NCBI GenBank assembly: GCA_947493035.1
Contig: CANLOW010000005.1
Location: forward strand, 1-64,000
Length of the DNA stretch: 64,000 nucleotides
Origin: an uncultured Aquimarina sp.
GTDB lineage: Bacteria > Bacteroidota > Bacteroidia > Flavobacteriales > Flavobacteriaceae
Direction of reading: 5' to 3'
The notes beneath the pieces are model-generated. The model saw only the letters and a list, made by a program, of their open reading frames with translations. It ran no database searches and was not told the DNA's origin. Position 1 is the stretch's first letter. Each line of letters starts with the position of its first letter. The translations under genes and the position numbers were made by a program. Shown in pieces: positions 9,212 through 17,762 of the stretch.

Positions 9212-10828
9212 ATGATTAAAAAGATGTACCCTTTTAGATGGACACAAACATTGTTATTCATTTTTTTTACTTCCTTTTTTTGCTATGCTATTGAAAACAA
9301 TACCAATCTTCAGGATATAAAAAAAAGAAACAATGATGCTTTTATAAAAAAAACCATAGATACTTATAAAGAAGAAATTCTAAAATACTCTGAAGAGAAA
9401 GATACCATTCCTCTCATTGAAAACCATATCAAGTTATCAAACTTCTATGCTCATATAGCAGATTATGGAAATGCTTACAATGGATATTGGGAAGCTTTAA
9501 TACTAGCAGATAAAACAAAAAACAAGTTTTTTAGAGCCAGGGTACATCAAGCCTTAGGCTGGTTATACATTTTTTATCATAAAGACCAAAAGGCTTTAGA
9601 AAATTTCACCGCATCTTTAAAACTCGACAAACAATTAGTTAGGGATGAAAATATTCACCCCAATTATTTAATCAGTGATTATTTTGCACTTGCCAATTAC
9701 GAGAGAAAGAAAAAAGACTTCTTAACTACCCGAAAATATTTGGACAGCTGTGCTAGATTAGAAAAAAAATTAGGCATTGTGAATCACTATGTACAATGTG
9801 AAAGAGCTTATCTAGATGCTAACGCAGGTAAATACGACTTAGCACTTAATAAATTAAATACGGCACGATCTCATTTCGAAAAAGAAAACCCTGCCTATTT
9901 GATCGTTATAGATTATTTACTTGGTAACACTTTCGAATTTCAAGGAAATACTGAAGAAGCTATAAAACATTATCATAGATCACTAGACCTCACTAACAAA
10001 CATTATCAACATCTAAACTATAGATTATTTAATCATAATACATTAGGTAAATTATATTCTCAAGAAAAAAATTATGAATTAGCTTTCCATCATGCTGTAT
10101 TAGGTCAAGAAATGCAAGAAGAAATATATGGTGTAAAAAGCTTAAATAGTGAAGTGATTTTTGAAATAAATGATAAATACAGAATTCAAAAAGAAAAAGA
10201 AAAAGGACTCATAAAGGAACAATTAATTGAATTATTAAAAAAAGACCAACGCCTAGGTCAATTAAAGACCATTTTATTAATTGTTACGATTTTATCCTTA
10301 ATAACAATCGGGTATTTTGTTATAAAAAACATCAAACAAAAACATCTTGAAGAGAAACAAAAAATACAAACTTTAAGAGATGTAGAAAGAAAGGATGCTG
10401 AAAGGGTTTTAGCTTTAAAAAATAAAGAACTAACTAGCTCTGCACTACAACTTATAGAAAAAGAAGAATTTATAAAAAAGTTAAAGGAAAATGTTCATAC
10501 CACAACTAGTAGTAATAGCAATATCAAGGTAATCAATCAAATGATAAAAAGTGTAGAAAGCTCTACTTCTAATAAATGGGAAGAATTTGAAGCTCGTTTT
10601 ACATCTATTAATCAAAATTTTTATAAAAATCTAAAAAATAGATTTCCGGGATTATCACAAAAAGATCTTAAGGTCTGTGCACTAATAAAACTCAATTTTT
10701 CAAGTAAAGACATGGCATCACTCCTTGGAATTTCTGTAGAAAGCGTACATACATCAAGATATCGATTACGCAAGAAATTAAACTTAGAACGCTCTGAAAA
10801 CCTGAGTGACTTTATTGCTCAATTTTAA
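9212..10828 (+). CDS. Membrane-anchored TPR protein with C-terminal LuxR-type HTH
   Basis: A 538-residue protein with an N-terminal hydrophobic signal or anchor (about 10-26), tetratricopeptide-like helical repeats (about 75-310), a transmembrane helix near 350-370 (TILLIVTILSLITIGYFVI), a coiled-coil linker, and a LuxR-type DNA-binding domain (about 479-525: LSQKDLKVCALI ... MASLLGISVESVHTSRYRLRKK). The layout puts the TPR sensor outside the cytoplasm and the HTH inside, a common arrangement in Bacteroidota. It is divergent from the GH2-GH117 operon and is the obvious candidate for its regulator, by context only. The ATG at 9212 was chosen over TTG 9206. Confidence 0.8.
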   Translation: MIKKMYPFRWTQTLLFIFFTSFFCYAIENNTNLQDIKKRNNDAFIKKTIDTYKEEILKYSEEKDTIPLIENHIKLSNFYAHIADYGNAYNGYWEALILADKTKNKFFRARVHQALGWLYIFYHKDQKALENFTASLKLDKQLVRDENIHPNYLISDYFALANYERKKKDFLTTRKYLDSCARLEKKLGIVNHYVQCERAYLDANAGKYDLALNKLNTARSHFEKENPAYLIVIDYLLGNTFEFQGNTEEAIKHYHRSLDLTNKHYQHLNYRLFNHNTLGKLYSQEKNYELAFHHAVLGQEMQEEIYGVKSLNSEVIFEINDKYRIQKEKEKGLIKEQLIELLKKDQRLGQLKTILLIVTILSLITIGYFVIKNIKQKHLEEKQKIQTLRDVERKDAERVLALKNKELTSSALQLIEKEEFIKKLKENVHTTTSSNSNIKVINQMIKSVESSTSNKWEEFEARFTSINQNFYKNLKNRFPGLSQKDLKVCALIKLNFSSKDMASLLGISVESVHTSRYRLRKKLNLERSENLSDFIAQF

Positions 10829-10924
10829 AAATTGAAAAATACTTCATCTTTTTTGTAACAAAATCTTACATCTATACGTATTACTAATTGAGTAGTATTT
10901 TAATCTAATAAAAATCCACATCGA

Positions 10925-11788
10925 ATGAGACAGCTGAAGATTACGAAGCAGGTAACCAATAGGGAAACAGCATCCCTTGATAAGTATCTACAAGAAATTG
11001 GTAAAGTAGACCTTATTACTGCTGATGAAGAGGTGGAATTAGCTCAGCGTATAAAAGCTGGTGACATGCGCGCCTTAGACAAATTAACTAAAGCTAACTT
11101 ACGTTTCGTAGTATCGGTAGCAAAACAATATCAAAATCAAGGTTTAACTCTTCCTGATCTTATCAATGAAGGAAATCTTGGTTTAATTAAAGCTGCTAAA
11201 AGATTTGATGAAACTCGTGGATTCAAATTCATCTCATACGCTGTATGGTGGATTCGTCAATCAATCCTTCAAGCCTTAGCAGAACAATCGCGTATTGTTC
11301 GTTTGCCGTTAAATAAAATTGGATCGATTAACAAGATCAATAAGACATATGCTTTCTTAGAGCAATCTCACGAGCGCCCACCAAGTGCTGAAGAAATTGC
11401 AAATGAGTTAGACATGACTGTTAATGATGTAAAGGAGTCTTTAAAGAACTCTGGTCGTCATGTATCCATGGATGCGCCTTTAGTTGAAGGTGAAGATTCT
11501 AACTTATACGATGTATTAAAGTCTGGAGAATCTCCGAACCCTGATCGTGATTTATTACACGAATCATTAAAAACTGAAATCGAGCGTGCGTTAGAAACAT
11601 TAACTCCTCGTGAGGCAGATGTAGTACGTTTATATTTTGGACTTGGAGATCAACACCCAATGACTTTAGAAGAAATAGGAGAAACTTTCGATTTAACTCG
11701 TGAGCGTGTACGTCAAATTAAAGAAAAAGCAATCCGCAGATTGAAGCATACTTCAAGAAGTAAAATATTGAAGACTTATTTAGGATAG
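10925..11788 (+). CDS. rpoD: RNA polymerase primary sigma factor, RpoD-type
   Basis: This 287-residue sigma-70 is short because it lacks the long N-terminal region of proteobacterial RpoD, as is normal in Bacteroidota. Region 1.2/2 runs from about [10 protein letters not shown] to [20 protein letters not shown], with the promoter-melting segment [14 protein letters not shown]. Region 3 follows, and region 4 (about 225-285) carries [19 protein letters not shown], the -35-binding helix-turn-helix. In this phylum it recognises TTG/TAnnTTTG promoters, and several are seen in this window. It is transcribed alone: a terminator follows at 11813. Confidence 0.95.
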   Translation: MRQLKITKQVTNRETASLDKYLQEIGKVDLITADEEVELAQRIKAGDMRALDKLTKANLRFVVSVAKQYQNQGLTLPDLINEGNLGLIKAAKRFDETRGFKFISYAVWWIRQSILQALAEQSRIVRLPLNKIGSINKINKTYAFLEQSHERPPSAEEIANELDMTVNDVKESLKNSGRHVSMDAPLVEGEDSNLYDVLKSGESPNPDRDLLHESLKTEIERALETLTPREADVVRLYFGLGDQHPMTLEEIGETFDLTRERVRQIKEKAIRRLKHTSRSKILKTYLG

Positions 11789-11812
11789 ATTTCTGAAAAT
11801 ATATTTTATACT

Positions 11813-11850
11813 AAAAAGACTCAAAACTTATAGTTTTGAGTCTTTTTATT
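11813..11850 (+). terminator. rpoD terminator
   Basis: A 16-bp perfect stem (11813-11828 with 11832-11847), with GACTCAAAACT as its core and a 3-nt loop, ends in T residues. It lies 25 bp after the sigma-factor stop. Confidence 0.9.
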
Positions 11851-12065
11851 TTCACAAAAAACAATAAGCATTCGATAATATTACTCTAGAAATCACATCT
11901 ACCAAACGAATATTTATCAAATAATTATCCGTTTATCACACCTGATTACCACCAATCTTTTTTAGAGAATAATCAACATTCAAAAACCTAAACATTAAAT
12001 TGACATATAAACCAACAGCTCTTATTTAATCCATTTTCATATTTTTGAAATTAAAAGAAAAAAAC

Positions 12066-12719
12066 ATGCCTACACCTATTATAGCCCCTTCAGTGCTAGC
12101 TGCTGATTTTGGTAATTTGCAACGCGATATCGAAATGATTAATAACAGTGAAGCGGATTGGTTTCATATTGACATTATGGATGGGATGTTTGTACCTAAT
12201 ATTTCTTTTGGAATGCCAGTATTGGCCGCCATACAAAAACATGCAAAAAAACCTTTAGATGTACATTTGATGATCGAACAACCTGATCGATACATTGAAG
12301 AATTTGTGAATTTAGGCGCTGAATTTATCACTGTACATTACGAAGCTTGCCCTCATTTACACCGTAGTATCCAATTGATAAAATCTTTTGGCATAAAAGC
12401 CGGTGTTGTATTAAATCCGCATACTCCTGTAGACGTATTGAAAGATATAGTAACCGAAATAGATATGGCCTTATTGATGAGTGTCAACCCTGGTTTTGGA
12501 GGACAATCCTTTATTGAAAATACTTATAACAAGGTTAAAGACTTACGTGCTTTAGCTGATTCTAAAAAAACGGAATTATTGATTGAAATAGACGGTGGTG
12601 TTTCTAATAAAAATGCAAAAAAATTAGTTGACGCTGGTGCTAATGTCTTAGTGGCAGGTAGCTACATTTTTGGTAACGAAAATCCACATCAAGCTATTCT
12701 CGATATCAAAAACACATAA
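12066..12719 (+). CDS. rpe: Ribulose-phosphate 3-epimerase
   Basis: A 217-residue TIM-barrel epimerase that interconverts ribulose-5-phosphate and xylulose-5-phosphate in the pentose phosphate pathway. Signature segments are APSVLAADFGNL, DIMDGMFVPNISFG, LDVHLMIEQPD, MSVNPGFGGQSF and IDGGV, which supply the metal ligands (His/Asp) and the phosphate site. The start is the ATG at 12066; a TTG at 12045 would add seven residues (MKLKEKN) not expected for the family. TATTTTTG at 12040-12047 resembles a -7 element and would give a very short leader. A weak AT-rich hairpin (12724-12743) follows the stop. Confidence 0.95.
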   Translation: MPTPIIAPSVLAADFGNLQRDIEMINNSEADWFHIDIMDGMFVPNISFGMPVLAAIQKHAKKPLDVHLMIEQPDRYIEEFVNLGAEFITVHYEACPHLHRSIQLIKSFGIKAGVVLNPHTPVDVLKDIVTEIDMALLMSVNPGFGGQSFIENTYNKVKDLRALADSKKTELLIEIDGGVSNKNAKKLVDAGANVLVAGSYIFGNENPHQAILDIKNT

Positions 12720-12985
12720 CAAGCTTAAAAACAGACTTTTAAGACAAAAAAACAACTGTTCACAAATTATAAATAGTTGATTTTGTTATTTTTAGACATT
12801 CATTACTTATTACATAAACTTCAAAATGTAATGTCATTTACTTACATACTTTACACATACCTCAAGAAAACACCTTTTAGTTTAAAAAAAAACTAAAAGT
12901 TGATTATTAATTAAAAAATCAACACTAAAACTGTTAAAAAAATTATTTAAAGCTTAGATTTATGTATAGTTTATAACAGTTACCT
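12720..12985 (+). promoter_or_regulatory. glgA leader with tandem hairpins
   Basis: The spacer before glgA holds several inverted repeats: 12724-12730 with 12737-12743, a 10-bp stem 12874-12883 with 12890-12899 (CTTTTAGTTT), and directly after it a 7-bp stem 12899-12905 with 12917-12923 (GTTGATT). The last two are back to back. No U-run follows the 10-bp stem on the + strand, so it is not a classic terminator. The role is unknown; promoter elements for glgA were not identified with confidence. Confidence 0.35.
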
Positions 12986-14410
12986 ATGTACATATTACAT
13001 ATTTCCGCAGAATGCTTTCCAATTGCCAAAGTAGGTGGTTTAGCTGATGTGGTGGGGGCATTACCCAAATATCAGGAGGCTTCAGGCATTACCTCAAAAG
13101 TTATTATGCCTTTTTATGAAAAAGATTTTGTAAAAAAACACGATCCAATAGGTTTTACAAAGGGAAATCTTTTGCTAGGATTAGAAGAATATTATTACGA
13201 AGTTCTTGAATATGATAAGAAAACGTTAGGTTTTGAATTGTTTCTTGTTAAAATATTTGGACTTACAGATAAAGAAAATGTTTACGGGTACCCCTATGAT
13301 GTAGAGCGATTTACTGCATTCCAAAAAGTAGTTGCCGACTTTATTTTAAATCAAGAAGTTAAACCTGAAATCATACATTGTCATGATCATCATAGTAGTT
13401 TAATTCCTTTTTTTACTGGGCATTGCTACAAATATAATGCTCTGAAAGACATCCCTACTATATTAACCATACATAATGCACAATATCAAGGATGGTTTGG
13501 GTATGAAAAAATGCATTACTTACCAGAATTCCCTGCTGACAAAAAAGGTGTTTTAGACTGGTATGGGCAGATTAATCCATTGGCTACAGGAATTAAATCG
13601 GCTTGGAAAGTAACAACCGTTTCACCCAACTATCTAGGGGAATTACAAGAAAAAGCTAATGGTTTAGAAGCATTACTAAAACAAGAAAACAACAAATCTC
13701 TAGGTATTCTCAATGGGATTGATGATAAACTATGGGATCCCAAAAAGGATAAATACCTAAAAAGTAACTTCGACAAAAAAAGCATTAAAAAGCGTCAAGC
13801 AAATAAAGATTGGATCTGTAAAGAATTTAATCTTAACCCTGACTTACCGCTAATAAGTTTCATTGGGCGCTTTGTACATGAAAAAGGATCTGATTTATTA
13901 GCAGAAACAATCAATTACATCTTCAATGAGTTAAACCTAAAAACTAATGTACTTATTTTAGGTAGTGGAGATGGACAAACGGAACGCAGCCTAAATGATA
14001 TTAAAGCTCAATTTGAAGGTAAATACAATAATTATATTGGTTACAATGAAGAACTAGCCCATATTGTATACGGAGGTAGTGACTTTCTACTAATGCCATC
14101 AAGGGTTGAACCCTGTGGCCTTAACCAAATGTATGCGATGAGATACGGAGCAATTCCTATTGTAAGTAATGTTGGGGGATTAAAAGACACTGTAATTGAT
14201 TTTGATGAAGGAGAACAAGGAACAGGGATCGTTTGTTATGATATTTCAGCACATGAAATTGGCTTTGCTATTAAACGTGCTGTAGTTGTATATAAAAACA
14301 AAACATTCTTTGATACGAAAAAAACACAAATCATGAATATCGATAGTGGTTGGAAAAAATCAGCTGCTGAATATATTAAAATGTACCAATCTTTAACGCT
14401 TAAATCATAA
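12986..14410 (+). CDS. glgA: Glycogen synthase (ADP-glucose, GT5)
   Basis: A 474-residue GT5 enzyme that transfers glucose from ADP-glucose to the growing alpha-1,4-glucan. The N-terminal donor motif KVGGLADVVGALP (about 15-27) is intact, as are HCDHHSS-like HCHDHHSSL, the FIGRFVHEKG segment opening the second Rossmann domain, and the C-terminal PSRVEPCGLNQMYAMRYG with the catalytic Glu. It is first in a rightward run glgA-glgC-glgB-GH31, with glgC only 8 bp downstream, so the genes are probably co-transcribed for glycogen storage in the cytoplasm. Confidence 0.95.
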   Translation: MYILHISAECFPIAKVGGLADVVGALPKYQEASGITSKVIMPFYEKDFVKKHDPIGFTKGNLLLGLEEYYYEVLEYDKKTLGFELFLVKIFGLTDKENVYGYPYDVERFTAFQKVVADFILNQEVKPEIIHCHDHHSSLIPFFTGHCYKYNALKDIPTILTIHNAQYQGWFGYEKMHYLPEFPADKKGVLDWYGQINPLATGIKSAWKVTTVSPNYLGELQEKANGLEALLKQENNKSLGILNGIDDKLWDPKKDKYLKSNFDKKSIKKRQANKDWICKEFNLNPDLPLISFIGRFVHEKGSDLLAETINYIFNELNLKTNVLILGSGDGQTERSLNDIKAQFEGKYNNYIGYNEELAHIVYGGSDFLLMPSRVEPCGLNQMYAMRYGAIPIVSNVGGLKDTVIDFDEGEQGTGIVCYDISAHEIGFAIKRAVVVYKNKTFFDTKKTQIMNIDSGWKKSAAEYIKMYQSLTLKS

Positions 14411-14418
14411 TCTAAATT

Positions 14419-15696
14419 ATGTTCAACAAAAAAGTTATCAGTGTTATTCTTGGAGGAGGAAGAGGATCTCGTTTAGCTCCATTGACTAGTCACCGCTCAA
14501 AACCAGCAGTACCTGTAGCAGGTAAATATAGACTGGTAGATATCCCTATTTCAAATTGCATTAATGATGAATTAAAGCGTATATATGTCTTAACACAATT
14601 CAATTCGGCTTCATTAAATTCTCATATCAAAAACACATACCAGTTCAGTAATTTCAGTAATGCATTTGTTGATATTTTAGCTGCTGAACAAACTCCCGAC
14701 AACCCTACATGGTTTCAAGGGACAGCTGATGCCGTAAGACAGTGTCAACACCATTTCCACAGGCATGAGTATGAATATGTTTTGATACTTTCAGGAGATC
14801 AATTATACAACATGGATTTATCTAAAATGATCGAATCTCATGAAAAAAGTGGTGCTGAAATCACCATAGCAACCCAACCTGTAAGCAGTGACGAAGCTCC
14901 TGCATTTGGAATACTAAAAACCAATACTGAAGACTTTATAACAAGTTTTGTTGAGAAACCCGATGCTTCTGAGTTAGACCAATGGACATCTGAGGTTTCT
15001 GAAGGAATGAAACAAGAAGGACGTGAATATTTAGCTTCGATGGGTATTTACATTTTCAATAGAAATATCTTAGACGAAGTGCTAACTGATACCAATACCA
15101 TAGATTTCGGAAAAGAAATAATCCCTGAAGCTATTACTGGTGGAAAAAAAGTATATGGATATCAATACGAAGGTTACTGGGAAGATATCGGAACAATAAA
15201 AGCATTTTACCAAGCAAATTTAGCGTTAACTGATGACATCCCTAAGTTCAATTTATTTGATAAAAACAATACGATCTTAACAAGACCACGTATACTTCCA
15301 CCTAGCAAAATAGATGTAACTTTAATGAAAAAAGCATTGATCAGCGAAGGTTCTATTGTTGCTGCTAAATCTTTAGAACACTCTATTATTGGTGTTCGTT
15401 CAAGAATTGGAAAAAATTCTGAGATTAAAGATTCTTATGTGATGGGAGCCGACAAATATCAAACTCTAGAAGAAATTGATCAGTGTATCAAAGCTAAAAC
15501 ACCTTACATTGGTATTGGTGAGAATTGTAAGATTAGTGGTGCAATCATTGAAAAAAATTGCGCTATAGGTGATAATGTAACCATTAAAGGTGGCGACCAT
15601 TTAGAAGATACCGAAACAGACACCTATGTTGTTAGAGATGGTATCATTGTAATAAAGAATAGTGTAACGATTCCTAATGGGACAACGATTGGATAA
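14419..15696 (+). CDS. glgC: Glucose-1-phosphate adenylyltransferase
   Basis: A 425-residue ADP-glucose pyrophosphorylase that makes ADP-glucose from ATP and glucose-1-phosphate, the committed step of glycogen synthesis. The nucleotide-binding start VILGGGRGSRLAPLT is followed by SKPAVPVAGKYRLVDIPISN, with LSGDQLYNMD and SFVEKPD further on. The C-terminal third is a left-handed beta-helix made of hexapeptide-like repeats (about 310-420). The start lies 8 bp after glgA, so the two are likely translationally linked. Confidence 0.95.
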   Translation: MFNKKVISVILGGGRGSRLAPLTSHRSKPAVPVAGKYRLVDIPISNCINDELKRIYVLTQFNSASLNSHIKNTYQFSNFSNAFVDILAAEQTPDNPTWFQGTADAVRQCQHHFHRHEYEYVLILSGDQLYNMDLSKMIESHEKSGAEITIATQPVSSDEAPAFGILKTNTEDFITSFVEKPDASELDQWTSEVSEGMKQEGREYLASMGIYIFNRNILDEVLTDTNTIDFGKEIIPEAITGGKKVYGYQYEGYWEDIGTIKAFYQANLALTDDIPKFNLFDKNNTILTRPRILPPSKIDVTLMKKALISEGSIVAAKSLEHSIIGVRSRIGKNSEIKDSYVMGADKYQTLEEIDQCIKAKTPYIGIGENCKISGAIIEKNCAIGDNVTIKGGDHLEDTETDTYVVRDGIIVIKNSVTIPNGTTIG

Positions 15697-15773
15697 AATT
15701 AATTACTAGCTGTAAGTTTTGGGGTTTAAAATAATACCCATAAAACTGACAACTGACAACTGACAACTCATAT
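15697..15773. repeat. Heptad tandem repeat before glgB (AACTGAC x3.5)
   Basis: Three exact copies of AACTGAC lie head to tail at 15744-15764, followed by a partial copy (AACTCA) just before the glgB ATG. A CTAGCTGTAAG segment near 15711 resembles the repeat block at 24141. The same heptad recurs between ilvB and ilvD. Confidence 0.75.
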
Positions 15774-17681
15774 ATGAATCACGTTCAAACACATACTTTA
15801 TTTACCGATTTTGACATTTCATTATTAAAAAATGGGTCTCATTATAATTTATTTGACAAATTTGGAGCACATGTTATAGAAAAAGATGGCGTAAAAGGAA
15901 CTTATTTTGCTGTTTGGGCACCAAGCGCAAAAAGTGTCTGTGTTATTGGTAATTTCAATTACTGGGAAGGTGACGACTATCAATTAAATGTTCGTTGGGA
16001 TAGTTCTGGTATTTGGGAGGGTTTTATCCCTAAGGTTGGACACGATGAGATTTACAAGTACAAAATCGAATCTAATAACAATGGAATCGTAACAGAAAAA
16101 GCAGATCCTTACGGACGAAAATGCGAACGCCCTCCACATACTGCATCCATCATTCAAGAATCCTCTTCATATCAATGGGAAGATAACGACTGGATGAAAT
16201 ATCGTAAAAACAAGAATGGATTAGATAAGCCATATTCAATTTACGAAGTACATTTAGAATCTTGGAAGAAAAAAGAAGAAAATGAACACTTAAGCTTTGG
16301 CGAACTAGCATACGATTTAGTGAAACATGTTAAAGCTTTAAATTTTACTCATGTAGAATTTATGCCCATAATGGAATATCCGTACGATGCTTCTTGGGGT
16401 TATCAAGTAACAGGGTATTTCGCTCCTAGTTCTCGTTTTGGTAGTCCTGACGATTTAAAATATCTCATTGATCAATTTCATCAAAATGACATCGGAGTCA
16501 TCTTAGATTGGGTTCCCTCCCACTTCCCTGAAGATGCACATGGTCTTGGTTTTTTTGATGGTTCACATTTATATGAACATCCTGATCGTAAGAAAGGATA
16601 TCACCCTGACTGGAAAAGTTTAATATTCAATTATGGTCGCAATGAAGTAAAAGCTTTTTTGATTAGCAATGCCGTATTTTGGATGCAAGAATTTCATGTA
16701 GACGGATTACGAATAGACGCCGTAGCTTCAATGCTATATTTAGATTATTCGAGAAACGAAGGCGAATGGGATGCAAATCAGTATGGAGGAAATGAAAATT
16801 TAGAAGCCATTTCTTTTTTAAAAGATTTAAACAAAGAAATCTATGCTCGCTTTGAAGGAGTGCAAACCATTGCAGAAGAATCCACAGCCTACCCTGGTGT
16901 TTCAAAACCTATAGACATAGGAGGCCTCGGTTTTGGAATGAAATGGATGATGGGATGGATGCACGACACTTTAGACTATTTTTCTAAAGACCCAATTTAC
17001 AGAAAGCATCACCAAAACGATATTACATTCAGTTTAGCTTATGCATTTAGCGAAAACTTTATGCTTCCGCTATCACATGACGAAGTAGTATATGGTAAAC
17101 GCTCTTTAATCTATAAAATGCCTGGTGACGAATGGCAGCGATTTGCTAATTTAAGAGCGATGCTGGCCTATATGTATTTTCATCCAGGAACAAAGTTATT
17201 GTTCCAAGGAGCCGAATTTGGTCAAACGGAAGAATGGAATTTCGCACAAAGTTTAGATTGGCATTTATTAGATTATGAACCCCATAAAAAAATGATGTCA
17301 TTTATTTCCTCTCTTAACTTGGTTTACCAAAAAGAACCTGCTTTGTATGAAAAGGCTTTCAGTCACGAAGGTTTTGAATGGATTGCTTTAGACGATAGTG
17401 AAAACTCTGTAATTAGCTTTATCAGAAAAGGGCATGACACCGAAAATGATATCATTGTAGTTGGTAACTTCACTACTATACCCAGAGAAAATTATCGCAT
17501 AGGTGTTAATACAAAAAATGACTTAAAGGAAATTTTTAATTCCGATTTAACTGATTTTTATGGAAGCGGGTTAAAAAATGACACATTCATAAAAATTGAT
17601 AGCGAAAAATCGCATGGTAAAAATTATAGTGCTGTAATAAAACTTCCTCCCCTATCGGTAGTGGCTTTCAAACATATATAA
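15774..17681 (+). CDS. glgB: 1,4-alpha-glucan branching enzyme (GH13)
   Basis: A 635-residue branching enzyme that creates alpha-1,6 branch points in glycogen. An N-terminal CBM48-like beta domain (about 30-125, with YFAVWAPSAKSVCVIGNFNYW) precedes the GH13 barrel. The nucleophile is D315 in VDGLRIDAVASM and the acid/base E368 in TIAEEST; their 53-residue spacing equals that in E. coli GlgB. LSHDEVVYGK supplies the transition-state His-Asp. An all-beta C-terminal domain ends the protein. It is the third gene of the glycogen cluster. Confidence 0.95.
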   Translation: MNHVQTHTLFTDFDISLLKNGSHYNLFDKFGAHVIEKDGVKGTYFAVWAPSAKSVCVIGNFNYWEGDDYQLNVRWDSSGIWEGFIPKVGHDEIYKYKIESNNNGIVTEKADPYGRKCERPPHTASIIQESSSYQWEDNDWMKYRKNKNGLDKPYSIYEVHLESWKKKEENEHLSFGELAYDLVKHVKALNFTHVEFMPIMEYPYDASWGYQVTGYFAPSSRFGSPDDLKYLIDQFHQNDIGVILDWVPSHFPEDAHGLGFFDGSHLYEHPDRKKGYHPDWKSLIFNYGRNEVKAFLISNAVFWMQEFHVDGLRIDAVASMLYLDYSRNEGEWDANQYGGNENLEAISFLKDLNKEIYARFEGVQTIAEESTAYPGVSKPIDIGGLGFGMKWMMGWMHDTLDYFSKDPIYRKHHQNDITFSLAYAFSENFMLPLSHDEVVYGKRSLIYKMPGDEWQRFANLRAMLAYMYFHPGTKLLFQGAEFGQTEEWNFAQSLDWHLLDYEPHKKMMSFISSLNLVYQKEPALYEKAFSHEGFEWIALDDSENSVISFIRKGHDTENDIIVVGNFTTIPRENYRIGVNTKNDLKEIFNSDLTDFYGSGLKNDTFIKIDSEKSHGKNYSAVIKLPPLSVVAFKHI

Positions 17682-17762
17682 GTTAACTTTAAGATCATAT
17701 TCGCACAAATTTATTGAGCGATATTTATTTATATAACTGAATTAAGCAAAAAATGTTCAATT

